64,000 nt of DNA from NCBI GenBank assembly GCA_949294185.1, contig CASFGA010000008.1, forward strand, positions 1-64,000. The letters are read 5' to 3'. Positions 7,613 through 16,409 of this stretch are shown here, piece by piece (the stretch's first letter is position 1; each line of letters starts with the position of its first letter). This DNA is from an uncultured Bacteroides sp. GTDB taxonomy: Bacteria > Bacteroidota > Bacteroidia > Bacteroidales > Bacteroidaceae. Below the pieces are notes generated by a model. That model did no database searches. It was not told the DNA's origin and saw only the letters and a program-made list of their open reading frames with translations. Made by a program: the position numbers and the translations under genes.

Positions 7613-9763
7613 TTATTCTTCGCTGTCAAGCAAAAGTTCCATTATTTGACATGCAGATTTTGCGACAGATGTTCCCGGCCCGAAGATGGCCATGACCCCT
7701 GCTTTATACAGGAAATCATAATCTTGGGGAGGAATGACACCGCCTGCGAAAACAAGGATATCTTCACGCCCCATACGTTTCAGCTCGGCGATGATTTGTG
7801 GAATAAGTGTTTTATGTCCGGCTGCAAGCGAGGATACTCCTACTGCATGAACATCGTTTTCCACTGCTTCACGGGCGGCTTCTTCCGGAGTCTGGAACAA
7901 AGGCCCCATGTCTACATCGAAACCACAGTCAGCAAATCCTGTCGCAACGACTTTGGCACCTCTGTCATGTCCGTCTTGCCCCATTTTTGCTATCATGATA
8001 CGCGGCCGACGGCCTTCTTTCTTGGCAAATTCTTCGGTCAGTTCGCAAGCTTTAGCGAAGTCTGCATCCTTTTTACTTTCTGATGAATACACGCCTGATA
8101 TAGTTCTTATGATTGCTTTATAACGTCCGACGACAGCTTCGCAAGCGTCGGAAATTTCTCCCAATGTGGCTCGCACGCGGGCTGCTTCTACTGCCAGTTC
8201 CAACAGATTGCCTTTTCCCGTCTTTACGCATTCTGTAATGGCGGCAAGAGCCTTGTCTACTTCGGCCTGATTGCGTCCTTCTTTCAGGCGGCGCAGGTTC
8301 TCGATCTGTTCTTGGCGTACGGCTGTGTTGTCTACTTCCAGAATATCGATCGGGTCTTCTTTTTCCAAACGGTATTTGTTCGTGCCTACAATTGTTTGTT
8401 CACCCGAGTCAATGCGTGCTTGGGTGCGGGCAGCCGCTTCTTCGATACGCATTTTTGGAATTCCTGTTTCGATGGCTTTCGCCATGCCTCCCAAGCGTTC
8501 GATCTCTTGGATATGTTCCCAAGCTCGGTGAGCCAGTTCGTTTGTCAGTGACTCAACGTAATAAGAACCGCCCCACGGGTCGACATTCTTGCAGACTTGG
8601 GTCTCTTCTTGGATATAAATCTGTGTATTGCGCGCGATGCGTGCTGAAAAGTCCGTCGGCAAGGCGATGGCTTCGTCCAAAGCATTTGTGTGAAGCGACT
8701 GCGTGTGCCCTAAAGCGGCAGCCATGGCTTCGATGCAGGTACGGCCTACATTGTTGAACGGATCTTGTTCGGTAAGCGACCATCCGGATGTCTGTGAGTG
8801 CGTGCGCAAAGCAAGTGATTTGGGATTTTTCGGATTGAATTGCTTGACAATTTTTGCCCAAAGCATTCGGGCTGCGCGCATCTTGGCTATTTCCATGAAA
8901 TGGTTCATTCCGATGGCCCAGAAGAAGGAAAGACGGGGTGCGAACGCGTCAATGTCAATTCCTGCCGCTACTCCCGCACGCAGATATTCCAGTCCGTCGG
9001 CAAGTGTGTACGCCAATTCGATATCGGCTGTTGCTCCCGCTTCTTGCATGTGATAGCCTGAAATGGAGATTGAGTTGAATTTCGGCATCTTTTGAGAAGT
9101 GTATTCAAAGATGTCTGATATGATTTTCATGGAAAATGCAGGCGGATAAATGTAAGTGTTGCGCACCATGAATTCTTTCAGGATATCGTTTTGGATTGTT
9201 CCTGCCATTTCTTCCAGTTTGGCTCCCTGCTCCAGTCCGGCGTTGATATAGAATGCCATGATCGGAAGTACCGCACCATTCATGGTCATTGATACTGACA
9301 TCTTGTTCAAAGGAATGCCGTCGAACAACACTTTCATATTTTCAAGCGAGCAGATGGATACGCCTGCTTTGCCCACATCGCCTACTACACGCGGATGATC
9401 TGGGTCGTAACCTCTGTGCGTCGGAAGGTCAAAAGCAACCGACAGACCTTTTTGTCCGGAGGCGAGATTGCGGCGATAAAATGCGTTTGACTCTTCTGCT
9501 GTAGAGAATCCCGCATATTGGCGGATTGTCCACGGGCGGAAAGTATACATCATTGAATACGGACCGCGCAGATAAGGAGGGATACCTGCGGCATAGTTCA
9601 GGTGTTCCATGCCTTCAAGGTCTTCTTTTGTGTAAACTGGCTTTACCTGAATCTGTTCTGGTGTCTTCCAGTTTGCTTCAATGCCGTTGGCTTTTTGCCA
9701 TTCCATGCCGTTTTGCGGATGAAATCCGGCGAATATGTCGATGTTTTTGAAATTTGGTTTCAT
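7613..9763 (-). CDS. mutB: Methylmalonyl-CoA mutase large (catalytic) subunit
   Basis: MutB interconverts succinyl-CoA and (R)-methylmalonyl-CoA with adenosylcobalamin, the key rearrangement of the propionate-forming pathway. The 716-residue protein has the TIM-barrel mutase domain ([31 protein letters not shown] near residues 60-95; [19 protein letters not shown] near 320). The C-terminal B12-binding domain carries the D597-x-H599-x-x-G602 motif that supplies the lower cobalt ligand. It follows mutA after 60 bases in the same direction. No cobalamin riboswitch is evident ahead of the pair. Confidence 0.97.
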   Translation of the reverse strand: MKPNFKNIDIFAGFHPQNGMEWQKANGIEANWKTPEQIQVKPVYTKEDLEGMEHLNYAAGIPPYLRGPYSMMYTFRPWTIRQYAGFSTAEESNAFYRRNLASGQKGLSVAFDLPTHRGYDPDHPRVVGDVGKAGVSICSLENMKVLFDGIPLNKMSVSMTMNGAVLPIMAFYINAGLEQGAKLEEMAGTIQNDILKEFMVRNTYIYPPAFSMKIISDIFEYTSQKMPKFNSISISGYHMQEAGATADIELAYTLADGLEYLRAGVAAGIDIDAFAPRLSFFWAIGMNHFMEIAKMRAARMLWAKIVKQFNPKNPKSLALRTHSQTSGWSLTEQDPFNNVGRTCIEAMAAALGHTQSLHTNALDEAIALPTDFSARIARNTQIYIQEETQVCKNVDPWGGSYYVESLTNELAHRAWEHIQEIERLGGMAKAIETGIPKMRIEEAAARTQARIDSGEQTIVGTNKYRLEKEDPIDILEVDNTAVRQEQIENLRRLKEGRNQAEVDKALAAITECVKTGKGNLLELAVEAARVRATLGEISDACEAVVGRYKAIIRTISGVYSSESKKDADFAKACELTEEFAKKEGRRPRIMIAKMGQDGHDRGAKVVATGFADCGFDVDMGPLFQTPEEAAREAVENDVHAVGVSSLAAGHKTLIPQIIAELKRMGREDILVFAGGVIPPQDYDFLYKAGVMAIFGPGTSVAKSACQIMELLLDSEE

Positions 9764-9823
9764 AGATTTAAGTTTTGAGTATTCGGTTTTAAGTTGTTGA
9801 TAAGGATTTTATCACTCAAAAGC

Positions 9824-11686
9824 TTATGGGTTTAATAACTTCTTGTTGTATTCTCTCAGTGTTTCCAGTACGTTGCAACGGACATGGATGAAGTTTTCGA
9901 TGCCGGCTGCTTTCAGTTCATCCATGCATGCCGGAGCACCAGCAACGATGAACATGGCTCTTCCGTCGAGTGCTTTGAATGCTGGGACGGCATATTCTGC
10001 GTATTCGTCGTCGCTTGAACAGAGAACCACAATGTCGGCCTGAGCTTTCATTGCTGCCTCTATACCTTCTTCTACGGTTGAAAAGCCTAAATTGTCGATT
10101 ACTTCATATCCGGCACAAGCCAGGAAGTTGCAGGAGAATTGGGCACGCGCCTGGCGCATTGCCAGATTGCCGATAGTCAGCATGAATGCTTTCGGGCGTT
10201 TCCCGGAGTGTTCCGTCTGTAGGCGGAGCTCTTCAAACTCGTTGGCTGCACGATTTGTGTTCAATGTAGCGAATGCCTTGTCTTCATGCTCGTGTCTGTG
10301 GCAGCAGCAGGCATGTTCCAAAGGCACTTTGCCGCCTGCAAGCTCGGTGAAATTCGGGTATTGGTTCGTTCCGAGCAGAATCTCCTTGCGTTTAGAAACC
10401 GCCTCATGGCGGGCTTTGTTGCTGTTGTTTACAGATTCTTGTATGCTTCCGTTCAATACTGCCTTCAGCATGCCTCCCTCGTCCTCTGTCTTCAGGAATA
10501 AGTCCCATGCCTGCTTGGCGATGGATGCGGTCAGGTTTTCGATATAATAAGAGCCGGCTGCCGGATCGACCACGCGGTTCAGATGCGATTCCTCTTTCAG
10601 CAACAGCTGTTGGTTGCGTGCAAGCCTTTCGGAAAAGTCATTCGGAGTCTCGTATGCCTTGTCAAACGGAGTTACGGTGATGGAATCTACTCCGGCAAGA
10701 GCTGCACTCATGGCTTCGGTCTGTGTGCGCAGCAGGTTTACATACGCATCAAACAAGGTAAGATTGAAGCTGGAAGTTTCGGCATGTATTGCCATCTGGC
10801 AGGCGCATTGGCATGCAGGCTTGTATTCGTTTACAATGTCTGCCCACAACAGGCGTGCCGCACGGAATTTGGCGATTTCCATAAAATAGTTTGAGCTGAT
10901 GCCGAAATTGAACTTTATTTTTTTTGCGGCTTTTTCGGCGGGGATGCCTGCTTCGGTCAGTCTGTTCAGGTATTCGTTTCCCCAAGCCAAAGCATAACCC
11001 AGTTCCTGATAGATGTAGGCTCCGGCATTGTTCAGGTCGATGGAGTTGACTGCAATGCAGCGGAAGTAAGGATAGGCTTCGAGCTTTTCAACGAGTTCTT
11101 TAGCCGTATCGAGCAGGCCGCTCATGTCTTTTCCCTTTTTCATCATTCGGCTGATGGGGTCAAAGTCCAGTGAGCCTTTCAGTTTTTCGGGTGCATAACC
11201 TTTTTCTTTGAAATAATCGGTAAGCAAAGAGGCGAGTTGCACGGTATGACGCTGGCATGTCTTGAAGTTCAGTTCGATACAGTCGCAGCAAATATCTTTG
11301 AGCAGTGTGCGTACATAGTCGGCGTCCAGATCTTTCGCCTTTATGTGGAAGCCCAGTGAGTCTACACCCTTGTTCAGCAGGTCAAGTGCTTTGGCATTGG
11401 CTTCGGCAGGGTCTTCCACACGGATATCCTGACGGACAAACCATGTGTTGTCATTCTTCTTGTTGCCTCGGATGTAAGGATATTCTCCGGGAAGCCCTTC
11501 GGTTGTTTTCATTCCTTCCAGGTCTTCTTGACGGTAGAAAGGTTTAACTTTAAATCCTTCATTGGTTTTCCATACCAACTTCTTTTCATAATCGGCTCCT
11601 TTCAGGTCTACCGTAATTTTGTCCATCCATTCCTGGGTTGAGACCGGCGGAAAATCCGAAAAGAGTTTTTCTTTACTATCTGCCAT
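9824..11686 (-). CDS. mutA: Methylmalonyl-CoA mutase small subunit
   Basis: This is the non-catalytic partner of MutB in the heterodimeric mutase. The 620 residues parallel MutB (PYIRGNKKNDNTWFVRQDIRV near 65-90; QMAIHAETSSFNLTLFDAYVN near 300). Its C-terminal Rossmann domain lacks the DxHxxG cobalamin ligand, having a TIGNLAMRQARAQF stretch instead, as expected for small subunits. The linker before that domain contains an unusual His/Cys cluster: His458, Cys460-Cys462, His463, His465 and His467. Whether this binds a metal is unknown. The gene leads the mutA-mutB operon with a promoter-like element 70 bases upstream. Confidence 0.95.
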   Translation of the reverse strand: MADSKEKLFSDFPPVSTQEWMDKITVDLKGADYEKKLVWKTNEGFKVKPFYRQEDLEGMKTTEGLPGEYPYIRGNKKNDNTWFVRQDIRVEDPAEANAKALDLLNKGVDSLGFHIKAKDLDADYVRTLLKDICCDCIELNFKTCQRHTVQLASLLTDYFKEKGYAPEKLKGSLDFDPISRMMKKGKDMSGLLDTAKELVEKLEAYPYFRCIAVNSIDLNNAGAYIYQELGYALAWGNEYLNRLTEAGIPAEKAAKKIKFNFGISSNYFMEIAKFRAARLLWADIVNEYKPACQCACQMAIHAETSSFNLTLFDAYVNLLRTQTEAMSAALAGVDSITVTPFDKAYETPNDFSERLARNQQLLLKEESHLNRVVDPAAGSYYIENLTASIAKQAWDLFLKTEDEGGMLKAVLNGSIQESVNNSNKARHEAVSKRKEILLGTNQYPNFTELAGGKVPLEHACCCHRHEHEDKAFATLNTNRAANEFEELRLQTEHSGKRPKAFMLTIGNLAMRQARAQFSCNFLACAGYEVIDNLGFSTVEEGIEAAMKAQADIVVLCSSDDEYAEYAVPAFKALDGRAMFIVAGAPACMDELKAAGIENFIHVRCNVLETLREYNKKLLNP

Positions 11687-11754
11687 AGTGAATCAGTGTT
11701 TTTGTTGATATTATGATTTAATGCCGACGGTTGAATCAAACCTGTCGGATAGGG

Positions 11755-11762
11755 CAAATATA
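11755..11762 (-). promoter_or_regulatory. -7 box of the mutAB promoter
   Basis: TATATTTG on the minus strand, about 70 bases before the mutA start. A matching TTTG at -33 is not clear, with only TTG 16 bases further upstream. Confidence 0.4.
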
Positions 11763-12081
11763 CAAAATAAAGAGAAAACAATCGTGAAGTGGCGGATATT
11801 TATTAAGCTTTTTCTGTAAAAAGGAACTTTTTCGGGAGATTTGAGTAAAGAATCCGGACACAGGGCAATGTCTGGATATGCTCGGATGAAAGTCTGGTTT
11901 TGTAGGCTTGAAACGGAGTTTCGGATAGTGCCGTAATTCTGTTTTGTCCGCATGCGCTGTCTGGCATGTATTGTATGAAAGGGCGCATACTGCGGAGACT
12001 GGGCAGGTTGTCTTTATGACAACGCCCGGTCGTTCGGGCGGCCGGGCGTTGTGAAGATGTCTTTCCTTTTTCCCGATGGGG
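11763..12081. other. Intergenic region between trkA and mutA with two hairpins
   Basis: No gene seen in this gap, where related genomes often have trkH directly after trkA. A hairpin pairs TCCGCA-TGCGC (11947-11957) with GCGCA-tac-TGCGGA (11983-11996). A stronger GC-rich hairpin lies at 12019-12052. The rest shows nothing recognisable. Confidence 0.5.
12019..12052 (-). terminator. GC-rich hairpin after trkA, possible terminator
   Basis: ACAACGCCCGG (12019-12029) pairs perfectly with CCGGGCGTTGT (12042-12052). It lies 30 bases past the trkA stop. There is no good T-run on either side, so efficient intrinsic termination is uncertain; it could instead stabilise the transcript end. Confidence 0.45.
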
Positions 12082-13419
12082 TTAAAAGTATTTTTCGAGT
12101 TTCTTTATCATCATTCCCAGACAGAATACCACCACATGGTCGCCTTCCTGAATCATCGTGTTACCTGTAACCAGCATTCCTTCGCCGTTGCGTGTCAGTC
12201 CGCCTATGGTGGCGCCTTTGGGAAGTCCGATATCTTTCACCGGAGCTTTGGTGATGCGTGAATCTGCCTTTACAATAAATTCCGCTACATCGGCGTCGGC
12301 AAAAGTCAGACACTTTACATTCGACACGTCTGCATCGAGCATCATCTGATAGATATGGCTCGCGGCGATGAATTTCTTGTTGATAACCGTTCCGATGTCC
12401 AGACTTTCCGCCATGCTGATATAGTCCACGTTTTCCACTTGTGCGATTACTTTGGTCACTCCCATACGCTTGGCGGCAAGACAAGCCAGTATGTTTGTCT
12501 CCGAACTGCCCGTCAAGGCGACGAATGCCTCCGTGTTGCGGATGCCTTCTTCACGCAGCAACTCGATGTCTCGCCCATCTCCGTTGATGATCATCACCTT
12601 GTCGTCCACCAGTTCCGTCAGGCGGTTGCAGCGGTTGATGTCGCTTTCTATGATTTTTGCATGCATGTCTTCAGGCAGATACTGCACTGTTCGCACGGCG
12701 ATACGGCTTCCTCCCATAATCATTACATTATGCACATCGGGTTCGTTTTCCTTGCCGGAAATCTTTCTGATATAAGGAATGTATTTTTTTGTTGTGGTGA
12801 AATAGACCACATCATTCAGCCGGATGGCATCATCTCCGCGCGGGATGATGGTTTCATTGCCGCGCTTGATGGCTACGATATGGAAAGGGATTCCTTGTCC
12901 TCCCAGTTCGTGAAGCGGAACATTCAGGATTTCCGCTTTTTCGCGCATTTTCGTTCCAAGCATTACCAGTGCCCCGCCGGCGAATTCCCACCATTGGCGT
13001 ATCCAACTCATCTTGACAGCGTCCACTATTTCCCGTGCAGCAAGCATTTCCGGATATATCAGCGAGTGTACGCCCAGTCGGGAAAAAAATTCTTTGTGCC
13101 TGGGCAGAAGGTATTCATAATTGTCGATACGGGCCACTGTCTTCTTTGCTCCCAGATTATTGGCAAGCATACAGGCGGTCATGTTCTGGCTTTCGTATGG
13201 AGTGACGGCGATAAACAGGTCGGCATTGGCCACGCCGGCTTCTTTCAGTCCGTTGATGGAAGTAGGAGAGAGGTTGACAATCATCAGGTCGAGGTTGTTT
13301 CCCAGCCGGCTCAGCTTTTCATCGTCTTCGTCCATCAAGATGATGTCTTGTTTTTCTCCCGAAAGCAGTTTGGCAAGATGGGTACCTACAGCTCCTGCTC
13401 CTGCAATAATGATTTTCAT
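12082..13419 (-). CDS. trkA: Trk potassium uptake protein TrkA (NAD-binding regulator)
   Basis: TrkA is the cytoplasmic nucleotide-sensing ring that gates the TrkH potassium channel. The 445-residue protein has two tandem RCK units, each an NAD-binding Rossmann fold followed by a TrkA-C domain. The first opens [19 protein letters not shown] with acidic DEDDEK after the second strand; the second opens [18 protein letters not shown] near residue 230. The start codon overlaps the dxs stop in an ATGA, so the two are co-transcribed. No trkH follows; a hairpin and then mutA do instead. The membrane partner must be encoded outside this window. Confidence 0.92.
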   Translation of the reverse strand: MKIIIAGAGAVGTHLAKLLSGEKQDIILMDEDDEKLSRLGNNLDLMIVNLSPTSINGLKEAGVANADLFIAVTPYESQNMTACMLANNLGAKKTVARIDNYEYLLPRHKEFFSRLGVHSLIYPEMLAAREIVDAVKMSWIRQWWEFAGGALVMLGTKMREKAEILNVPLHELGGQGIPFHIVAIKRGNETIIPRGDDAIRLNDVVYFTTTKKYIPYIRKISGKENEPDVHNVMIMGGSRIAVRTVQYLPEDMHAKIIESDINRCNRLTELVDDKVMIINGDGRDIELLREEGIRNTEAFVALTGSSETNILACLAAKRMGVTKVIAQVENVDYISMAESLDIGTVINKKFIAASHIYQMMLDADVSNVKCLTFADADVAEFIVKADSRITKAPVKDIGLPKGATIGGLTRNGEGMLVTGNTMIQEGDHVVVFCLGMMIKKLEKYF

Positions 13420-15326
13420 AAGCTTAAAGTGTGGATAATGGTGTGATAAATGCTTTCTTTGTCAATACCGCAGATGTTCCGCAGCTCTTTTACCGTGCCG
13501 TGCGGGATGAACCTGTCGGGGATTCCCAGACGCTTTATGGCCGGTTTGTAGCCGTTGTCTGCCATAAATTCCAGTACGGCGCTTCCCATTCCTCCTTCCA
13601 ATACGCCGTCTTCCACGGTGATGATGCGGCTGAATCTTTGTCCGATTTCGTGCAGCATCTCTTCGTCCAGCGGTTTCAGGAAGCGCAGGTCATAAAGAGC
13701 GATGCTTTTGCCTGCCATTTCCTTTTCAGCCCGGCTGATTGCTTGGGCTGCATCGTTTCCTATCGGGCCGATGGTGATTACCGCAAGGTCGTTTCCGTCT
13801 TTCAGCTTTCGTCCTTTGCCTACTTCTATGGGTTCGAGCGGGCATTTCCAGTCTGTCAGCACGCCCCTTCCGCGTGGATACCGGATGGCAAAAGGGCCTT
13901 TGTCCGGCAGTTGGGCGGTAAACATCAGCCGGCGAAGCTCGTGCTCGTCATAAGGTGAGGCAATGGTCAGGTTGGGAATGGAGCGGAGATAAGCCAGATC
14001 GAATACTCCGTGATGTGTCGCCCCGTCTTCTCCCACCAGTCCCGCACGATCCAGACACAGCACCACGTTCAACTTCTGGATGGCTATATCATGAATGATG
14101 TTGTCATACGCTCGCTGCATGAACGAGGAATAGATGTTACAGAAGGGAAGCAGGCCTTCTTTTGCCATTCCCCCCGAGAAAGTCACGGCATGTCCTTCGG
14201 CAATTCCTACATCGAAAGCACGGTCGGGCATGGCTTTCATGAGGATATTCATGGAGCATCCTGAGGGCATGGCAGGTGTCACGCCCACAATCTTGTCATT
14301 CTGCTGAGCCAGCTCAAGCAGTGTATTTCCGAATACGTCTTGGAAAAGGGGAGGCATCCCTGTCGTATCTGTCACGATGCGTTCTCCCGTATCCTTGTCG
14401 AATATTCCGGGGGCGTGCCACAGGGTGGCCGCCTCTTCTGCGGGCTTGAAGCCTTTTCCTTTCCGCGTATGGACATGGAGCAGTTTCGGCCCTTTCATGT
14501 CTTTGATTTCTTTCAATACCCGTGTCAGTGTCAGGACATCATGTCCGTCTACCGGGCCGAAATAGCGGATGTTCATTCCTTCAAAGATGTTTTGCTGCTG
14601 CATCAGCATCGACTTCAGGCTGTTGTTGAAGCGTATCAGGCTTTTGCTCCGTTCGTCATTGAGGATACCCCATTGGTACAGTTTTTTCGACAGGGCGTTT
14701 CTCAGCCGGTTATATCCTTCCGATGTGTGCAGGTTGAGCAAATATTGTTTCATCCCTCCCACGCTGCGGTCGATTGCCATGTTGTTGTCGTTCAATATGA
14801 TGAGCAGGTTGTTTGGCGTGGACGAAGCGTTGTTCAGTCCTTCAAAGGCTAGCCCGCCACTCATGGATCCGTCGCCGATGACTGCTACGACATGGCGGTT
14901 GTCTTCTCCTTTGCGGGCGGCTGCCACGGCCATGCCGAGAGCGGCCGAGATGGAATTGGATGCGTGTCCGCAGGTAAAGGTGTCATATTCGCTCTCGGAC
15001 GGTGAAGGAAAAGGGCAAAGCCCGTTCAGCTTCCGGTTTGTGCAAAAGCGGTCGCGTCTTCCTGTCAGTATCTTGTGTCCGTAAGCCTGATGCCCTACAT
15101 CCCAAACAATCCGGTCGTAGGGCGTATTGAATGTATAGTGGAGTGCAACCGTCAGTTCCACCACTCCCAGACTGGAGCCGAAATGACCCGGGTTGCGTGA
15201 AAGTTCGTCTATAATCTTTTCTCTCAGTTCGGAGCACACTTCGGGCAAGCATTCTGCGGAGAGCTTGCGCAGGTCGTCCGGACTGTCTATCTTATTCAAC
15301 AATTCATACGAAGTTTGTTCTTCCAT
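13416..15326 (-). CDS. dxs: 1-deoxy-D-xylulose-5-phosphate synthase
   Basis: Dxs joins pyruvate and glyceraldehyde 3-phosphate in a thiamine-diphosphate reaction, the first step of the MEP isoprenoid pathway. The 636 residues match the family. Visible marks are the [13 protein letters not shown] segment near 78, the [16 protein letters not shown] cofactor loop near 150, the second-domain [23 protein letters not shown] segment, and a transketolase C-terminal domain from about 495. It leads a two-gene operon with trkA, overlapping by four bases. A -7 box lies about 30 bases upstream. No thiamine riboswitch is seen. Confidence 0.96.
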   Translation of the reverse strand: MEEQTSYELLNKIDSPDDLRKLSAECLPEVCSELREKIIDELSRNPGHFGSSLGVVELTVALHYTFNTPYDRIVWDVGHQAYGHKILTGRRDRFCTNRKLNGLCPFPSPSESEYDTFTCGHASNSISAALGMAVAAARKGEDNRHVVAVIGDGSMSGGLAFEGLNNASSTPNNLLIILNDNNMAIDRSVGGMKQYLLNLHTSEGYNRLRNALSKKLYQWGILNDERSKSLIRFNNSLKSMLMQQQNIFEGMNIRYFGPVDGHDVLTLTRVLKEIKDMKGPKLLHVHTRKGKGFKPAEEAATLWHAPGIFDKDTGERIVTDTTGMPPLFQDVFGNTLLELAQQNDKIVGVTPAMPSGCSMNILMKAMPDRAFDVGIAEGHAVTFSGGMAKEGLLPFCNIYSSFMQRAYDNIIHDIAIQKLNVVLCLDRAGLVGEDGATHHGVFDLAYLRSIPNLTIASPYDEHELRRLMFTAQLPDKGPFAIRYPRGRGVLTDWKCPLEPIEVGKGRKLKDGNDLAVITIGPIGNDAAQAISRAEKEMAGKSIALYDLRFLKPLDEEMLHEIGQRFSRIITVEDGVLEGGMGSAVLEFMADNGYKPAIKRLGIPDRFIPHGTVKELRNICGIDKESIYHTIIHTLSL

Positions 15327-15351
15327 TTTGTCCTGTTAAACTTTAGCCGTA

Positions 15352-15359
15352 CAAAATTA
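15352..15359 (-). promoter_or_regulatory. -7 box of the dxs-trkA promoter
   Basis: TAATTTTG on the minus strand, 26-33 bases before the dxs start. It is divergent from the -7 box at 15381-15388. No clear -33 element. Confidence 0.45.
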
Positions 15360-15380
15360 GGCAAAATATTATAATATATT

Positions 15381-15388
15381 TACTTTTG
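15381..15388 (+). promoter_or_regulatory. -7 box of the GSCFA-murF-alr promoter
   Basis: TACTTTTG, 35 bases before the start of the GSCFA gene. The -33 position is AT-rich without an obvious TTTG. Confidence 0.5.
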
Positions 15389-15422
15389 TGGGAAAAAAGC
15401 ATTTTAATCGACGCTTTGGCTT

Positions 15423-16409
15423 ATGGAATTCAGAACGAAAGTGGAATTGCGGAAGGGGGAAGACGAAATCCGCCATTCCGATTGCCTGATGTTGTGGGGG
15501 TCATGCTTTGCTGAAAATGTGGGGAGGAAGTTGCTTGACTATAAGTTTGACTGCGACATCAATCCTTTTGGCATCTTGTATAATCCGCTGTCGATAGCCG
15601 AAGGACTTTCCCGGCTGCGGCAGGACAAGATTTATGGTGAGGAAGACCTTCGTTATGACCGGGGAGTGTGGTACAGCCTGATGCATCACGGCTCATTTTC
15701 TTCCCCGAGCAAAAAAGATTGTCTTGCTGTCATAAATTCTCGTTTGCAGGCAGGAAAAAATTATTTGGAAAGGGCAGACTGGCTGCTGTTCACTTGGGGA
15801 ACGGCTTGGGTATATGAGTGGAAAGAAGACGGGCATATTGTAGGAAACTGCCATAAGCTGCCGGAACGGATGTTTTCACGCCGCCTGTTGGATGTCGGTG
15901 AGATAGAATCCGTCTATATTCCCTTGTTGTCTGAACTTCATGCCTGCAATCCCCGGCTGAATGTCTTGTTCACCGTCAGCCCTATCCGCCATATAAGGGA
16001 CGGCATGCACGGCAATCAGTTGAGCAAGTCCACTTTGCTGCTGGCTGTGTCGCATCTTTGCCGTGAGTTTCCCTTTTGCCATTATTTCCCGGCCTATGAG
16101 ATAATGATGGACGAACTGCGTGATTACCGGTTTTATGCTGATGATATGCTTCATCCCACCCCGCTGGCGGTTGATTATATCTGGGAACGCTTCTCGGAAA
16201 CCTTTTTCAGTTCCGCCACTTGCCGGTTGATGAAGCAGTGGGAAGAGATACGGAAGGGACTTTCCCACCGTCCTTTCGATGCCGAATCGGCAGCGTATCG
16301 CAGCTTTTTAAGTCAAATACTGTTAAAGATAGAAGAGTTAAAGAAAAAATTCCCGTACTTAGACGTCCGAAAAGAAGTAGAATTATGTCAAGCACAATTG
16401 AAGAAATAG
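15423..16409 (+). CDS. GSCFA-domain protein
   Basis: The family is named for the motif seen at residues 28-32 here, in LMLWGSCFAENVG. GSCFA proteins are predicted relatives of SGNH/GDSL hydrolases: the Ser in the GSCFA block would be the nucleophile and the late DDMLHPTPLAVDYIW supplies a DxxH-like pair. The substrate is not established. The 328-residue length is typical. No signal peptide is evident, so it is probably cytoplasmic. Its 3' end overlaps murF-alr by 25 bases, and this tight coupling hints at a cell-envelope role. Confidence 0.85.
   Translation: MEFRTKVELRKGEDEIRHSDCLMLWGSCFAENVGRKLLDYKFDCDINPFGILYNPLSIAEGLSRLRQDKIYGEEDLRYDRGVWYSLMHHGSFSSPSKKDCLAVINSRLQAGKNYLERADWLLFTWGTAWVYEWKEDGHIVGNCHKLPERMFSRRLLDVGEIESVYIPLLSELHACNPRLNVLFTVSPIRHIRDGMHGNQLSKSTLLLAVSHLCREFPFCHYFPAYEIMMDELRDYRFYADDMLHPTPLAVDYIWERFSETFFSSATCRLMKQWEEIRKGLSHRPFDAESAAYRSFLSQILLKIEELKKKFPYLDVRKEVELCQAQLKK

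Noticed and set aside
11687..12018. Possible cobalamin riboswitch upstream of mutA
   Set aside because: No B12 box core sequence was seen, only a promoter-like element and a simple hairpin.
16220..16385. Upstream in-frame ATG that would extend murF-alr by 55 residues
   Set aside because: The added sequence overlaps the GSCFA gene and is unlike MurF N-termini; the ATG at 16385 gives the family's usual length.
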